The notes beneath the pieces were generated by a model, which saw only the letters and a program-made list of their open reading frames with translations, did not search any database and was not told the DNA's origin. Positions 9,048 to 16,152 of a DNA stretch of 27,033 nt are shown one piece after another (the first letter of the stretch is position 1; each line of letters opens with the position of its first letter). This stretch comes from JAHBTB01 sp964451255 (GTDB lineage: Bacteria > Armatimonadota > Fimbriimonadia > Fimbriimonadales > Fimbriimonadaceae), in contig CAYVHL010000014.1 of the NCBI GenBank assembly GCA_964451255.1, positions 1 through 27,033 on the forward strand, read 5' to 3'. A program made the translations under genes and the position numbers.

Positions 9048-9638
9048 CTACTTCTTCGAGATCAAGCTCGTCAGGGCCTCTTCCAGTCGTTCTAAGGGCA
9101 ACCCGACGACGTTGGTCACCGAGCCTTCAACCCGGTCGATGAAGTCCTGCGACTCGTCTTGGAGCCCATATGCCCCCGCTTTGTCCATCGGCGAGCCGGT
9201 CGCGACGTATCCCTCGGCCTCCCCTTGCTTCAATTGTCTAAATGAGACTCGGCTCGATTCCGTGAACGCCGACATTCCCCCTGGCCAGCGCAGGCACACC
9301 CCTGTCACCACTGTGTGGGTGCGGCCCGACAGCAAGCTCAACATGGCCACCGCATCCTCGGGGTCGGCGGGCTTTGCCAATTGACGCCATCCGCCGCCCT
9401 CCTCGAGCGCGACGACGGTGTCGCCAGCGATGACAAGTGCTTCAGGCCTGAGCGCGGAGACAGCCAAAGCCTTTTCGCGGGCAAGCCGTTGCGCGGTGAC
9501 GAACGGGTCGGCCACCGTCAGCAGTTCTTCGTCCACGTCCGCGGGCAAGACCTCGAAATTGGACACCAGGCGACGGAGCAGCTCATGCCGCCTTGGCGAG
9601 GCACTGGCCAAGACGACGGGCCACGGGACGGGACGCAC
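9048..9638 (-). CDS. maf: Maf-family nucleoside triphosphate pyrophosphatase
   Basis: A house-cleaning enzyme that hydrolyses dTTP/UTP-type or modified nucleotides to monophosphates, 196 aa. The N-terminal ASASPRRHELL motif, the catalytic Asp73 in AGDTVVA, MLSLLSGRTHTVVTGV, YVATGSPMDKAGAYGLQD and the C-terminal GSVTNVVGLPLE are all in place. The arrangement resembles the YhdE-like subfamily. No ATG fits; the start is the GTG at 9638, directly behind GGCAGG and 6 nt after CACAAT. A divergent aminotransferase gene starts 62 bp away. Confidence 0.92.
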   Translation of the reverse strand: MRPVPWPVVLASASPRRHELLRRLVSNFEVLPADVDEELLTVADPFVTAQRLAREKALAVSALRPEALVIAGDTVVALEEGGGWRQLAKPADPEDAVAMLSLLSGRTHTVVTGVCLRWPGGMSAFTESSRVSFRQLKQGEAEGYVATGSPMDKAGAYGLQDESQDFIDRVEGSVTNVVGLPLERLEEALTSLISKK

Positions 9639-9644
9639 CCTGCC

Positions 9645-9650
9645 ATTGTG
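9645..9650 (-). promoter_or_regulatory. -10-like CACAAT 6 nt before the maf GTG
   Basis: On the minus strand CACAAT matches the -10 consensus at four of six positions and ends 6 nt before the GTG at 9638. No -35 is evident. Listed because the spacing repeats that of the neighbouring genes. Confidence 0.35.
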
Positions 9651-9685
9651 CCTTTGGGGCCCTGTCCCGCCACCACCACCCGCCC

Positions 9686-9691
9686 TATACT
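9686..9691 (+). promoter_or_regulatory. -10-like TATACT 9 nt before the DegT-type gene
   Basis: TATACT ends 9 nt before the GTG at 9701. The gap (GGGGCCACC) has no Shine-Dalgarno match at useful spacing, so a leaderless mRNA starting at the GTG is the simplest reading. A canonical -35 is absent. Confidence 0.55.
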
Positions 9692-9700
9692 GGGGCCACC

Positions 9701-10813
9701 GTGCGCGTCCCGTTTATCGACCTGAAAACGCAATATCGCGAAGTGAAAGACGCCGTCGACGCTTCCTTCGATGAGATCCTCTCCAGCGGCGCCTACGTCC
9801 TCGGCCGCTTCGGCAAGGAGCTAGAGGAGTCGCTTGCCGCCAAGCATGGCGTCAAACATGGAATCGCCGTGAACAGTGGCACTGACGCGTTGCGCATCAT
9901 GCTCCAAGCGGGTGGCCTTCAAGCTGGCGACGAGGTGATCGTCCCCGCCTTCACGTTCGTCGCGACCATCGAGGTGATCGTGCAACTCGGCGCGGTGCCG
10001 GTGTTCGCCGATATCGACGCGGACACTTTCTGCCTCGACCCTAAGTCGATCGAGAGCAAGATCAGCAAGAAGACTTCGGCCATCATGCCCGTCCACCTCT
10101 ACGGCCAACTCGGGCCAGTCGAGGATTACAACCGCATCGCGGAGGCCCACGGCCTTGCCGTCTACGAGGACGGCGCCCAGGTCGTGCTGGCCCACCATAA
10201 CGGCAGGCACACGGGCAAGTGGGGGGTGGCTTCCGGACTGAGCTTCTATGTCACCAAGAACCTGGGCGCGGCGGGCGACGGCGGCATGATCCTGACCGAC
10301 GACGACGAGGTGGCGAGGCGTTCGCGCAGCCTGCGCATCCACGGCATGGGCCGCGAACGCTACTATTACGACGAAATCGGCTACACCAGCCGCATGGCTG
10401 AGTTGCAGGCGGCTTTCCTTGTCGCCAAGCTCGCCAAGCTCGAGGCTTGGAACAGGCGCCGCGCAGAGATCGCGACTGCATATTTATCCAGTCTCGCCGA
10501 CACCGGCATCGACTTGCCGGTCACGATCCCCGGGAACCACCACACTTGGCACCAATTCTCGATCCGGACCCGTGGCCGAGACGCCCTCGCCGCCCACCTC
10601 AGGGAGCGGGAGACCGACACCGCGATCTACTACCCGGTACCGCTCCACCTGCATGAACCGTATCAGGAGTTCGGCGGCGGCAAGGGATCTTTGCCCGTCA
10701 CAGAGAAGGTCTCGGAAGAGGTCCTCTGCCTGCCCGTCCACCAGCACATGAGCGACGAGCAGGTCTCCTGGGTGGTGGAAGGCGTCCGATCCTTCGCCAC
10801 CGCTGCGGTGTAA
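9701..10813 (+). CDS. DegT/DnrJ/EryC1-family PLP aminotransferase
   Basis: A fold-type I PLP aminotransferase of the kind that aminates 3- or 4-keto nucleotide sugars for surface polysaccharides or glycosylation, 370 aa. Seen: VPFIDLKTQYREVKD at the start, GTDALRIMLQAGGLQAGDEVIVPAFTF for cofactor binding (quoted in parts: GTDALRI and GDEVIVPAFTF), MPVHLYGQ, EDGAQ with the Asp that contacts the pyridine nitrogen, and the Schiff-base Lys186 in YVTKNLG, followed by GDGGMI. The C-terminal part has HTWHQFSIR and YYPVPLHLHEPY. The frame is open upstream into maf, but homology begins at the GTG at 9701, where TATACT lies 9 nt away. No sugar-biosynthesis neighbours are present, so the substrate is unknown. 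The 3' end faces ada 16 bp away. Confidence 0.9.
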   Translation: MRVPFIDLKTQYREVKDAVDASFDEILSSGAYVLGRFGKELEESLAAKHGVKHGIAVNSGTDALRIMLQAGGLQAGDEVIVPAFTFVATIEVIVQLGAVPVFADIDADTFCLDPKSIESKISKKTSAIMPVHLYGQLGPVEDYNRIAEAHGLAVYEDGAQVVLAHHNGRHTGKWGVASGLSFYVTKNLGAAGDGGMILTDDDEVARRSRSLRIHGMGRERYYYDEIGYTSRMAELQAAFLVAKLAKLEAWNRRRAEIATAYLSSLADTGIDLPVTIPGNHHTWHQFSIRTRGRDALAAHLRERETDTAIYYPVPLHLHEPYQEFGGGKGSLPVTEKVSEEVLCLPVHQHMSDEQVSWVVEGVRSFATAAV

Positions 10814-10829
10814 GGGACGCGCAACGGCA

Positions 10830-11885
10830 CTAGACCAAGCGTTTTTGACCTGACTCGTGTTCCAGCAACCACTTCTTTCGCCAGAGACCGCCGCCATAAC
10901 CGCACAGCGTCCCATCTGACCTCAAAACGCGATGGCACGGGATGACCACCGCCACGCGGTTGTCGCCGTTTGCCTTTCCGACCGCCCGCGAGGCGTCGGG
11001 GCGTCCGAGTTCCTTCGCCATCTGGCCATAAGACCGGGTCTCACCGTAGGGGATCGTGCGCAGATACCGCCAGGCATCTTCCTGGAACGCCGTCCCCGGT
11101 GTGTCTAATGGGAGCTCGAACTCCAACCGTGAGCCCGAGAAGTACTCGCCCAACTGCCGTTCCGTGTCGTCCAAGACGACCGACGGCCCCTGGACGACCA
11201 CGCAGCCCAGTTTCTTCTGCAGGATCTTCAGTTGTGTCTCCAGCATGCGTCGGTCAGCGAACTCAAGCAAGACCAGCGCCGAGTCGGACGCGCAGGCGAC
11301 GAACGGGCCGATGGGCGACTCGAACCACCGCATCGTCACCGTGCGCAACTGCCCGGCCTGTTTCGGCGTGACGCCGAACACCCGGTCAAAGGCCGCGCGG
11401 AACCCACTGCTGGACCCATACCCGTTGTCCATACCCGCCTCCAATGCTATCCGACCTCGCCGCAGGGCGTCCATCGCCGAACCCAGCCGCCTTGCCCGGC
11501 AATACGCGGCGAAGGTCATGCCGTACTGCTGTTTGAAGTACCTCCTGACCCGCGTCGGGTCGACCCCACGTTCCCGCAAATGGGAAGCCTGCCACCGCGT
11601 TTGGGGCTCGCCTTCCACCATCTCCAAGACGGGCCGGACCCACTCTGGTGGCTTGACCCCCATGTCCATCGGCCGACATCGTTTGCAGGGCCGATAGCCA
11701 GCGGTCAACGCTTCTTGGGCGTGCTCGAAGAACTCGACGTTCTTGGGCATCGGCTTGCGTGCCGGGCACACGGGTCGGCAGAATATCTTCGTCGTTCTGA
11801 CGGCGACAAAGAACAGTCCGTCGTAGGCCTTGTCGTTCTCTAGGTAGGCCTTGGTCCATTCGTCGTGTTCGCTCGCACATCTCAT
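10830..11885 (-). CDS. ada: Ada, methylphosphotriester/O6-methylguanine repair protein and regulator
   Basis: A direct-reversal DNA repair protein that is also an adaptive-response activator, 351 aa against 354 in E. coli. Three parts are visible. The N-terminal Ada zinc domain has Cys36, Cys40, Cys67 and Cys70 (FCRPVCPARKP ... YRPCKRCRP); the first takes methyl groups from phosphotriesters. An AraC-type helix-turn-helix follows at about 80-170 (VDPTRVRRYFKQQYGMTF, NGYGSSSGFRAAF, VFGVTPKQ). The C-terminal methylguanine transferase domain has GTAFQEDAWRYL, AVGKANGDN and IPCHRV with Cys317 as methyl acceptor. An earlier in-frame GTG start (11936) would add 17 residues; the ATG at 11885 fits the family. 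No alkA or alkB gene is adjacent; a TIGR03790-type gene is divergent. Confidence 0.94.
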   Translation of the reverse strand: MRCASEHDEWTKAYLENDKAYDGLFFVAVRTTKIFCRPVCPARKPMPKNVEFFEHAQEALTAGYRPCKRCRPMDMGVKPPEWVRPVLEMVEGEPQTRWQASHLRERGVDPTRVRRYFKQQYGMTFAAYCRARRLGSAMDALRRGRIALEAGMDNGYGSSSGFRAAFDRVFGVTPKQAGQLRTVTMRWFESPIGPFVACASDSALVLLEFADRRMLETQLKILQKKLGCVVVQGPSVVLDDTERQLGEYFSGSRLEFELPLDTPGTAFQEDAWRYLRTIPYGETRSYGQMAKELGRPDASRAVGKANGDNRVAVVIPCHRVLRSDGTLCGYGGGLWRKKWLLEHESGQKRLV

Positions 11886-11986
11886 ATGACATGGGTACCC
11901 CGCCGCGATCAGGACTTGACGACAAAAAAGCGACACGACGGTCTTTTGCGGGTCGTCTAGGAAACTGCCGACGTTAACTCTGGTTG

Positions 11987-13036
11987 ATGACTATGCTGAC
12001 AGCACTCCTCCTGCTCGCTCCCGTCGTCCTTGGCCCGACCAAGCCCGACCCGTCGCATGTGATGGTGGTGATCAATCTTGCCAGCTCTGACAGCCGGTCC
12101 ATCGGCGCGTACTATCGCCAAAAGCGTGAGATTCCGAAGGAGAACGTGATCACCGTCGACATGAGCCAGACGGAAGAGGTCAGCAAAGACGAATTTGAAT
12201 ACTCGTTGCTGCGCCCGGTGAAGAAGGCGGTCAAGGCGTCCAAGACGCGCATCGATTACATCGTGCTCACAAAGGGGATCCCCATTCGCATCGGCGACAG
12301 GTTCGGTCCTAGCACAGACGCTTACATCGCCGTCATGAACCGCACTCAGGCGCCGATCGGCAAGCTCACCGAGGAAGAGATCAAGCGGAGCATGAACCCC
12401 TACTTCGAAAAGAAAGAGGATTTTGACAGCGGCAAGTTCAACATGTATCTCGTGACCCGACTAGACGGCTATACCGTCGACGATGCCAAGGCCCTTGTCG
12501 ATCACTCCCTGGCCGCAAAACCGCTCGCCGGGCCGTTCTTCCTTGACGAAGCCGGCAACCGGACGACCGGAGGATACGGCGAACTTCAAGGGGCGATGGA
12601 CAACGCCGCACAGTTGTTGCGGAAGGCGGGCAAGGAAGCCATCGTCGACAAGACTGAGGCCTACGTGAACCCAGGCCGCAGCCTGATGGGCTACATCACC
12701 TGGGGAAGCAACGATGGCAAGTTCAAACTGGCGACGTACAAGGCGATCCGCTTCTACCCGGGCGCGCTCTGCGAGACCTTTGTCTCGACCAGCGCAAGGA
12801 CGTTCAAACACACGACGGGCGGCCAAAGCCTCATCGCCGACCTCATCGCCAACGGCGTGACCGGGATCAAGGGATACGTCAGCGAGCCGTACACCTTCGC
12901 GCTCGCACGCCCCGATATCCTCTTCGACCGCTACGTCTCGGGCTACAACCTGGCCGAAAGCTTCTACATGGCCTCGCCGGTCATCAAGTGGAAGGACTTG
13001 GTCATCGGCGATCCGCTGTGTTCGCCCTACAATTAG
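11987..13036 (+). CDS. TIGR03790-family exported protein of unknown function
   Basis: A 349-aa protein with a short hydrophobic N-terminus (MTMLTALLLLAPVVLG) that looks like a signal peptide. I place it in the TIGR03790 family from its layout: HVMVVINLASSDSRSIGAYY, the dipeptide region KREIP, VITVDMS, IDYIVLTKGIPIRIGD, a middle part with YLVTRLDGYTVDDAKALVD, a GYITWGSND segment and the ending PVIKWKDLVIGDPLCSPY. The family is common in planctomycetes, acidobacteria and related groups and often accompanies cell-surface proteins; no biochemical role is known to me. Start choices are TTG 11984, ATG 11987 and ATG 11993; TTAACT ends 7 nt before 11987. The 3' end faces the permease gene 13 bp away. 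Confidence 0.8.
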   Translation: MTMLTALLLLAPVVLGPTKPDPSHVMVVINLASSDSRSIGAYYRQKREIPKENVITVDMSQTEEVSKDEFEYSLLRPVKKAVKASKTRIDYIVLTKGIPIRIGDRFGPSTDAYIAVMNRTQAPIGKLTEEEIKRSMNPYFEKKEDFDSGKFNMYLVTRLDGYTVDDAKALVDHSLAAKPLAGPFFLDEAGNRTTGGYGELQGAMDNAAQLLRKAGKEAIVDKTEAYVNPGRSLMGYITWGSNDGKFKLATYKAIRFYPGALCETFVSTSARTFKHTTGGQSLIADLIANGVTGIKGYVSEPYTFALARPDILFDRYVSGYNLAESFYMASPVIKWKDLVIGDPLCSPYN

Positions 13037-13049
13037 CCGCCAGTCGCCC

Positions 13050-14060
13050 TTAGAACTGGTCTTCCCGGCCACGTAGCAGGGCCAACAGGACGGGCGCGCC
13101 CAGGACGGCGGTGACCGCGCCGACGGGCATCTCGACGCCCGGGATCAATCTCTGGGCGAGCACGTCGGCAAAGAGCAGGAGGGAGCCGCCCGCCGCCGCC
13201 GACCCTGGAATGGTACGGCGCAAGTCCGGGCCGAGCAACTTGCGCGTGATATGCGGCGCCGCCAGTCCGACAAAGCCGATCAGTCCGACCGCTCCAACAC
13301 TCATGCCGGTCATCGCTGAGCCGGTCCACAGGACGATCCGGGTCAAACGACGGGCATCGACTCCGAAACTCTCGGCTAAGTGCCCCGTGATCGCAACCGT
13401 GTTGAGCGCCCTCGCCTGCCTCAGAAGGATGGCGGTACCCACGACCAGGAACCCAAGCAACAAGGCGACCCTGTTCCAAAACATCGGGCTCGTCGAACCC
13501 ATCATCCACCTCAGTATCTGGTTCGTGTCCTTGTTGCCCATCAGGAGGACAAGCACGGTCACCGACCCCAGCATCGTCCCGGTCACGACCCCGGCCAGCA
13601 GGAGCCGACCCGTCCCTCCCGAACCTTGTGGGCGACCTAGGGCGAAAACAAGGGCCAAGCTTCCCAGTCCGCCCAGCCACGCCGCGGCGACGAGGCCGAG
13701 CCCGCCCAAGAGGCCAGACAAACCGAGCACCACCGCCAGGGCGCCAGCGGCGGACGAACCACTGGACACGCCCACCACGTAGGGCTCCGCCAAAGGGTTG
13801 CGGAACAACGACTGGAACGCCGCCCCAACGACGGCCAAGAGCGCACCCGAGATACCGGCCCCGAGGGCCCTGGGCAGCCTTACCTGCCACAAAACCGTGG
13901 TCGCGGCTTCTTCAGCGCCCGGGTGCAGGAGGGCCCCCAACAGATCGGCAGGCCCGTAGCGCGTCGATCCTCCCAAGGCGACATGGAGCAACAGCGCGAC
14001 CACAAATGCCGCCGCGAGCGCCGACATGCACCTTGCCGAGCGGCTGTCCAAGGGGGGCAT
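13050..14060 (-). CDS. FecCD/BtuC-family ABC transporter permease
   Basis: An integral membrane subunit of a type II importer for iron-siderophore, haem or cobalamin, 336 aa with about nine or ten hydrophobic helices. The family landmarks are clear: VRLPRALGAGISGALLAVVG, FQSLFRNPLAEPYVVGVSSG, LLLAGVVTGTMLG, the Trp-Met region ILRWMMGS, the ATPase-coupling loop region GLIGFVGLAAPHITRKLLG, and LPVG-like EMPVGAVTAVLGAPVLLALL at the end. No ATPase (BtuD/FecE) or binding protein lies beside it, so it is an orphan half of a transporter and the substrate is unknown. Starts at 14060 or 14027 are possible. 14060 is favoured because CATAAT lies 8 nt upstream, while 14027 has only a weak AAGG. Confidence 0.9.
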   Translation of the reverse strand: MPPLDSRSARCMSALAAAFVVALLLHVALGGSTRYGPADLLGALLHPGAEEAATTVLWQVRLPRALGAGISGALLAVVGAAFQSLFRNPLAEPYVVGVSSGSSAAGALAVVLGLSGLLGGLGLVAAAWLGGLGSLALVFALGRPQGSGGTGRLLLAGVVTGTMLGSVTVLVLLMGNKDTNQILRWMMGSTSPMFWNRVALLLGFLVVGTAILLRQARALNTVAITGHLAESFGVDARRLTRIVLWTGSAMTGMSVGAVGLIGFVGLAAPHITRKLLGPDLRRTIPGSAAAGGSLLLFADVLAQRLIPGVEMPVGAVTAVLGAPVLLALLRGREDQF

Positions 14061-14067
14061 CGTCCGG

Positions 14068-14074
14068 TATTATG
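14068..14074. promoter_or_regulatory. Shared two-way -10 element for the permease and aminotransferase genes
   Basis: On the plus strand TATTAT (14068-14073) ends 9 nt before the GTG at 14083. On the minus strand CATAAT (14074-14069) ends 8 nt before the ATG at 14060. The two hexamers overlap on five bases, and the start codons are only 22 bp apart. Neither gap holds a good ribosome site. This is the tightest example of the pattern seen across the right-hand part of the window. Confidence 0.55.
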
Positions 14075-14082
14075 CAGGTTCA

Positions 14083-15270
14083 GTGGACACCTTGGCCCTA
14101 GCCGAACGCACCTCCCTGTTGAAACCCTCGCCGACGCTGGCGATGACCGCCCGCGCCCGCAAGATGAAGGCCGAAGGTATCGACGTCATCAGCTTTGCCG
14201 CGGGCGAACCGGACTTCAACAGTCCGGCCGAGGCGATCAAGGCAGCGGAGGAAGCGCTTGAGAAGGGGATGACCAAGTACGCGCCGAGCCGGGGCATCCC
14301 AGCACTTCAGGAGGCGGTGGTCGCCAAGTGCGCCAGAGAAAACGGCCTACAGATCACGCCGGATCAGATCGTCGTGAGTTGTGGGGCCAAGCACAGTCTC
14401 TACAACGCGATGATGGTCCTTGCCGGCCCCGGCGACGAGGTCGTCCTGTTCGCGCCGTACTGGATGACCTACGCCGACCAGATTCTTCTCACCGGAGCCA
14501 AGCCCGTCGTCGTCCACACCTCGCAGGCGACTGGCTATGCCCCGACGCCCGACCAGATCGAGGCGGCGATCACGCCCCGGACCAAAGCGGTGGTCGTGAA
14601 CTCGCCGAGCAATCCCACCGGAGGCGCTTGGCCGCTGGAGACCTTGGAGAAGGTCGGTGAACTCGCCGTCAAACACGGTTTCTGGATCATCAGCGACGAG
14701 ATATACGAGCGGCTCACCTATGGCTATGCCCACAAGTCGGTCGCGTCGCTCGACAAAGCGGTCGCCGAGCAGACTGTGACCGTCCTGGGATGCAGTAAGA
14801 CATACGCGATGACCGGATGGCGGATAGGGTTCGCGGTCGCACCCAAACCCGTCGCTTCCGCTATGGCCAATTTGCAGGACCAGGTGACGAGCAACGCCAC
14901 CACCTTCGCGCAGGCCGGTGCAGTCGCCGCGCTGAACATGCCTTCCTCCGAAGTTGAAGCGATGCGGGCGGAGTTTGAGGCCAGGAAGAACATTGGCTAC
15001 GGGTTGCTCAGCAAGATCCCTGGTGTCAAACTCGCTGACCCAAAGGGGGCCTTCTACTTCTTCGCCGATTTCAGCGCGTTCATCGGAGGCAAGTTCCGAG
15101 ACGACCTTGCGCTGGCCGAGCACCTGCTTGCCGAAGCGCACGTCGCCACCGTCCCTGGCTCGGTCTTTGAGGGCCCCGGACACCTTCGTCTCAGCTACGC
15201 GACCAGTCGAAAGGACATCGAGACGGGCATCGGACGGATCGCTGATGCGTTAGGCACGATCAACGGATGA
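14083..15270 (+). CDS. Aspartate-type aminotransferase, class I
   Basis: A PLP enzyme moving amino groups between aspartate (or another amino acid) and 2-oxoglutarate, 395 aa, subgroup I-gamma by appearance. Seen: SFAAGEPDFNSP, the YAPSRGIPALQEAV segment, NSPSNPTGG with the Asn contacting PLP, ISDEIYERLTYG with the Asp and Tyr of the cofactor site, and the Schiff-base Lys239 in CSKTYAMTGWRIGF. The final Arg that binds the substrate carboxylate is in LRLSYATS. A frame opens at 14026 inside the divergent permease gene; GTG 14083 is chosen because TATTAT lies 9 nt before it and homology begins here. The stop overlaps the ATG of rnc (ATGA), so the two genes are translationally coupled. Confidence 0.92.
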   Translation: MDTLALAERTSLLKPSPTLAMTARARKMKAEGIDVISFAAGEPDFNSPAEAIKAAEEALEKGMTKYAPSRGIPALQEAVVAKCARENGLQITPDQIVVSCGAKHSLYNAMMVLAGPGDEVVLFAPYWMTYADQILLTGAKPVVVHTSQATGYAPTPDQIEAAITPRTKAVVVNSPSNPTGGAWPLETLEKVGELAVKHGFWIISDEIYERLTYGYAHKSVASLDKAVAEQTVTVLGCSKTYAMTGWRIGFAVAPKPVASAMANLQDQVTSNATTFAQAGAVAALNMPSSEVEAMRAEFEARKNIGYGLLSKIPGVKLADPKGAFYFFADFSAFIGGKFRDDLALAEHLLAEAHVATVPGSVFEGPGHLRLSYATSRKDIETGIGRIADALGTING

Positions 15271-15977
15271 TCCCCAAGGCGATCCCACTCAAAAGCGAAG
15301 AACTCTTCAAGGTGGCGATGTGCCACCGGTCGGCCGCCGCCGACTCGGTTCGCGACAGTTACGAGCGAATGGAGTTCTACGGCGACGCCGTCGTCGGCCT
15401 CATCGTCGCCCAGTATTTATACGAGCACCAGCCAGACTGGGACCAGGGGATGATGAGCAAGGCCCGTTCCTCGGTCGTGCAAGAAGGCCCCCTCGCCGAA
15501 CGGGCCCTTTCCCTCAGGCTAGACGAGTGCCTCGTCCTTGCCCCTGGCGAGGAGGTCACTGGCGGACGCACCCGTCCGTCCGTCCTTTGCGACATCTTTG
15601 AGGCGGTCGTCGGAGCGATCTACATCGAATCGGGATTGGAAAAGGCGCGATGGTTCGTCCTTGAGCAATTGCACCCCTATTTGATGCAGGTGAGCGCGGG
15701 GGACGTCAGTCCGCACGACCACAAGTCGCGTCTGCAAGAAGTGGCGCAATCGCTCTGGCGCAGGGCGCCTGTCTATCGTGTGGCCAAGGAAGCGGGTAAC
15801 GCCCACGAGCGAAGGTTCACGGTCCAGGTCCTCTTCGACAACGAGGTCATGGGTGAAGGATCAGGGCGCAGCAAGAAAGAGGCAGAACAGTCGGCGGCAA
15901 AGGACGCGCTCGAGGTCATTGATAGGGCAAGCCGCGCACGCACAGGCAATTCGACCAGATTTGATCCGGACCTTTGA
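15267..15977 (+). CDS. rnc: Ribonuclease III
   Basis: Endonuclease for double-stranded RNA that matures rRNA and some mRNAs, 236 aa. The catalytic domain (about 1-150) has the signature ERMEFYGDAVVGLIV in place of the commoner ERLEFLGDAVLGLVV, and the second metal site DIFEAVVGAIYIESG. The C-terminal double-stranded-RNA-binding domain runs from HDHKSRLQEVAQ to GSGRSKKEAEQSAAKDALE. The N-terminus is shorter than usual, beginning close to the first helix. The ATG overlaps the TGA of the aminotransferase by 4 nt, placing both genes in one unit. RNase J lies 2.7 kb downstream on the same strand. Confidence 0.93.
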   Translation: MIPKAIPLKSEELFKVAMCHRSAAADSVRDSYERMEFYGDAVVGLIVAQYLYEHQPDWDQGMMSKARSSVVQEGPLAERALSLRLDECLVLAPGEEVTGGRTRPSVLCDIFEAVVGAIYIESGLEKARWFVLEQLHPYLMQVSAGDVSPHDHKSRLQEVAQSLWRRAPVYRVAKEAGNAHERRFTVQVLFDNEVMGEGSGRSKKEAEQSAAKDALEVIDRASRARTGNSTRFDPDL

Positions 15978-16152
15978 CACATTGTGTGAGGGATGTGCCC
16001 CCTGCCTGGCTTCTTGCTGGAACCCGAGCGTGATGGTGTCGTCAAACTCGCATGGCCTGCACCGGGAACCCCGTGACCTACCTGGTAATGTTAGCGTGTC
16101 TTGCGCCGAACGGGACTCGGGTCGGCGATTTTTGCAGGGTGGAAAGGTTTTG

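Noticed and set aside
13111..13782. Open frame on the plus strand within the permease gene.
   Set aside because: Shadow of a transmembrane protein gene; low-complexity Pro/Thr/Arg translation.
15974..15979. TTGACA at the end of rnc as a promoter for the PEP-CTERM gene.
   Set aside because: No -10-like hexamer at 16-18 nt spacing downstream.
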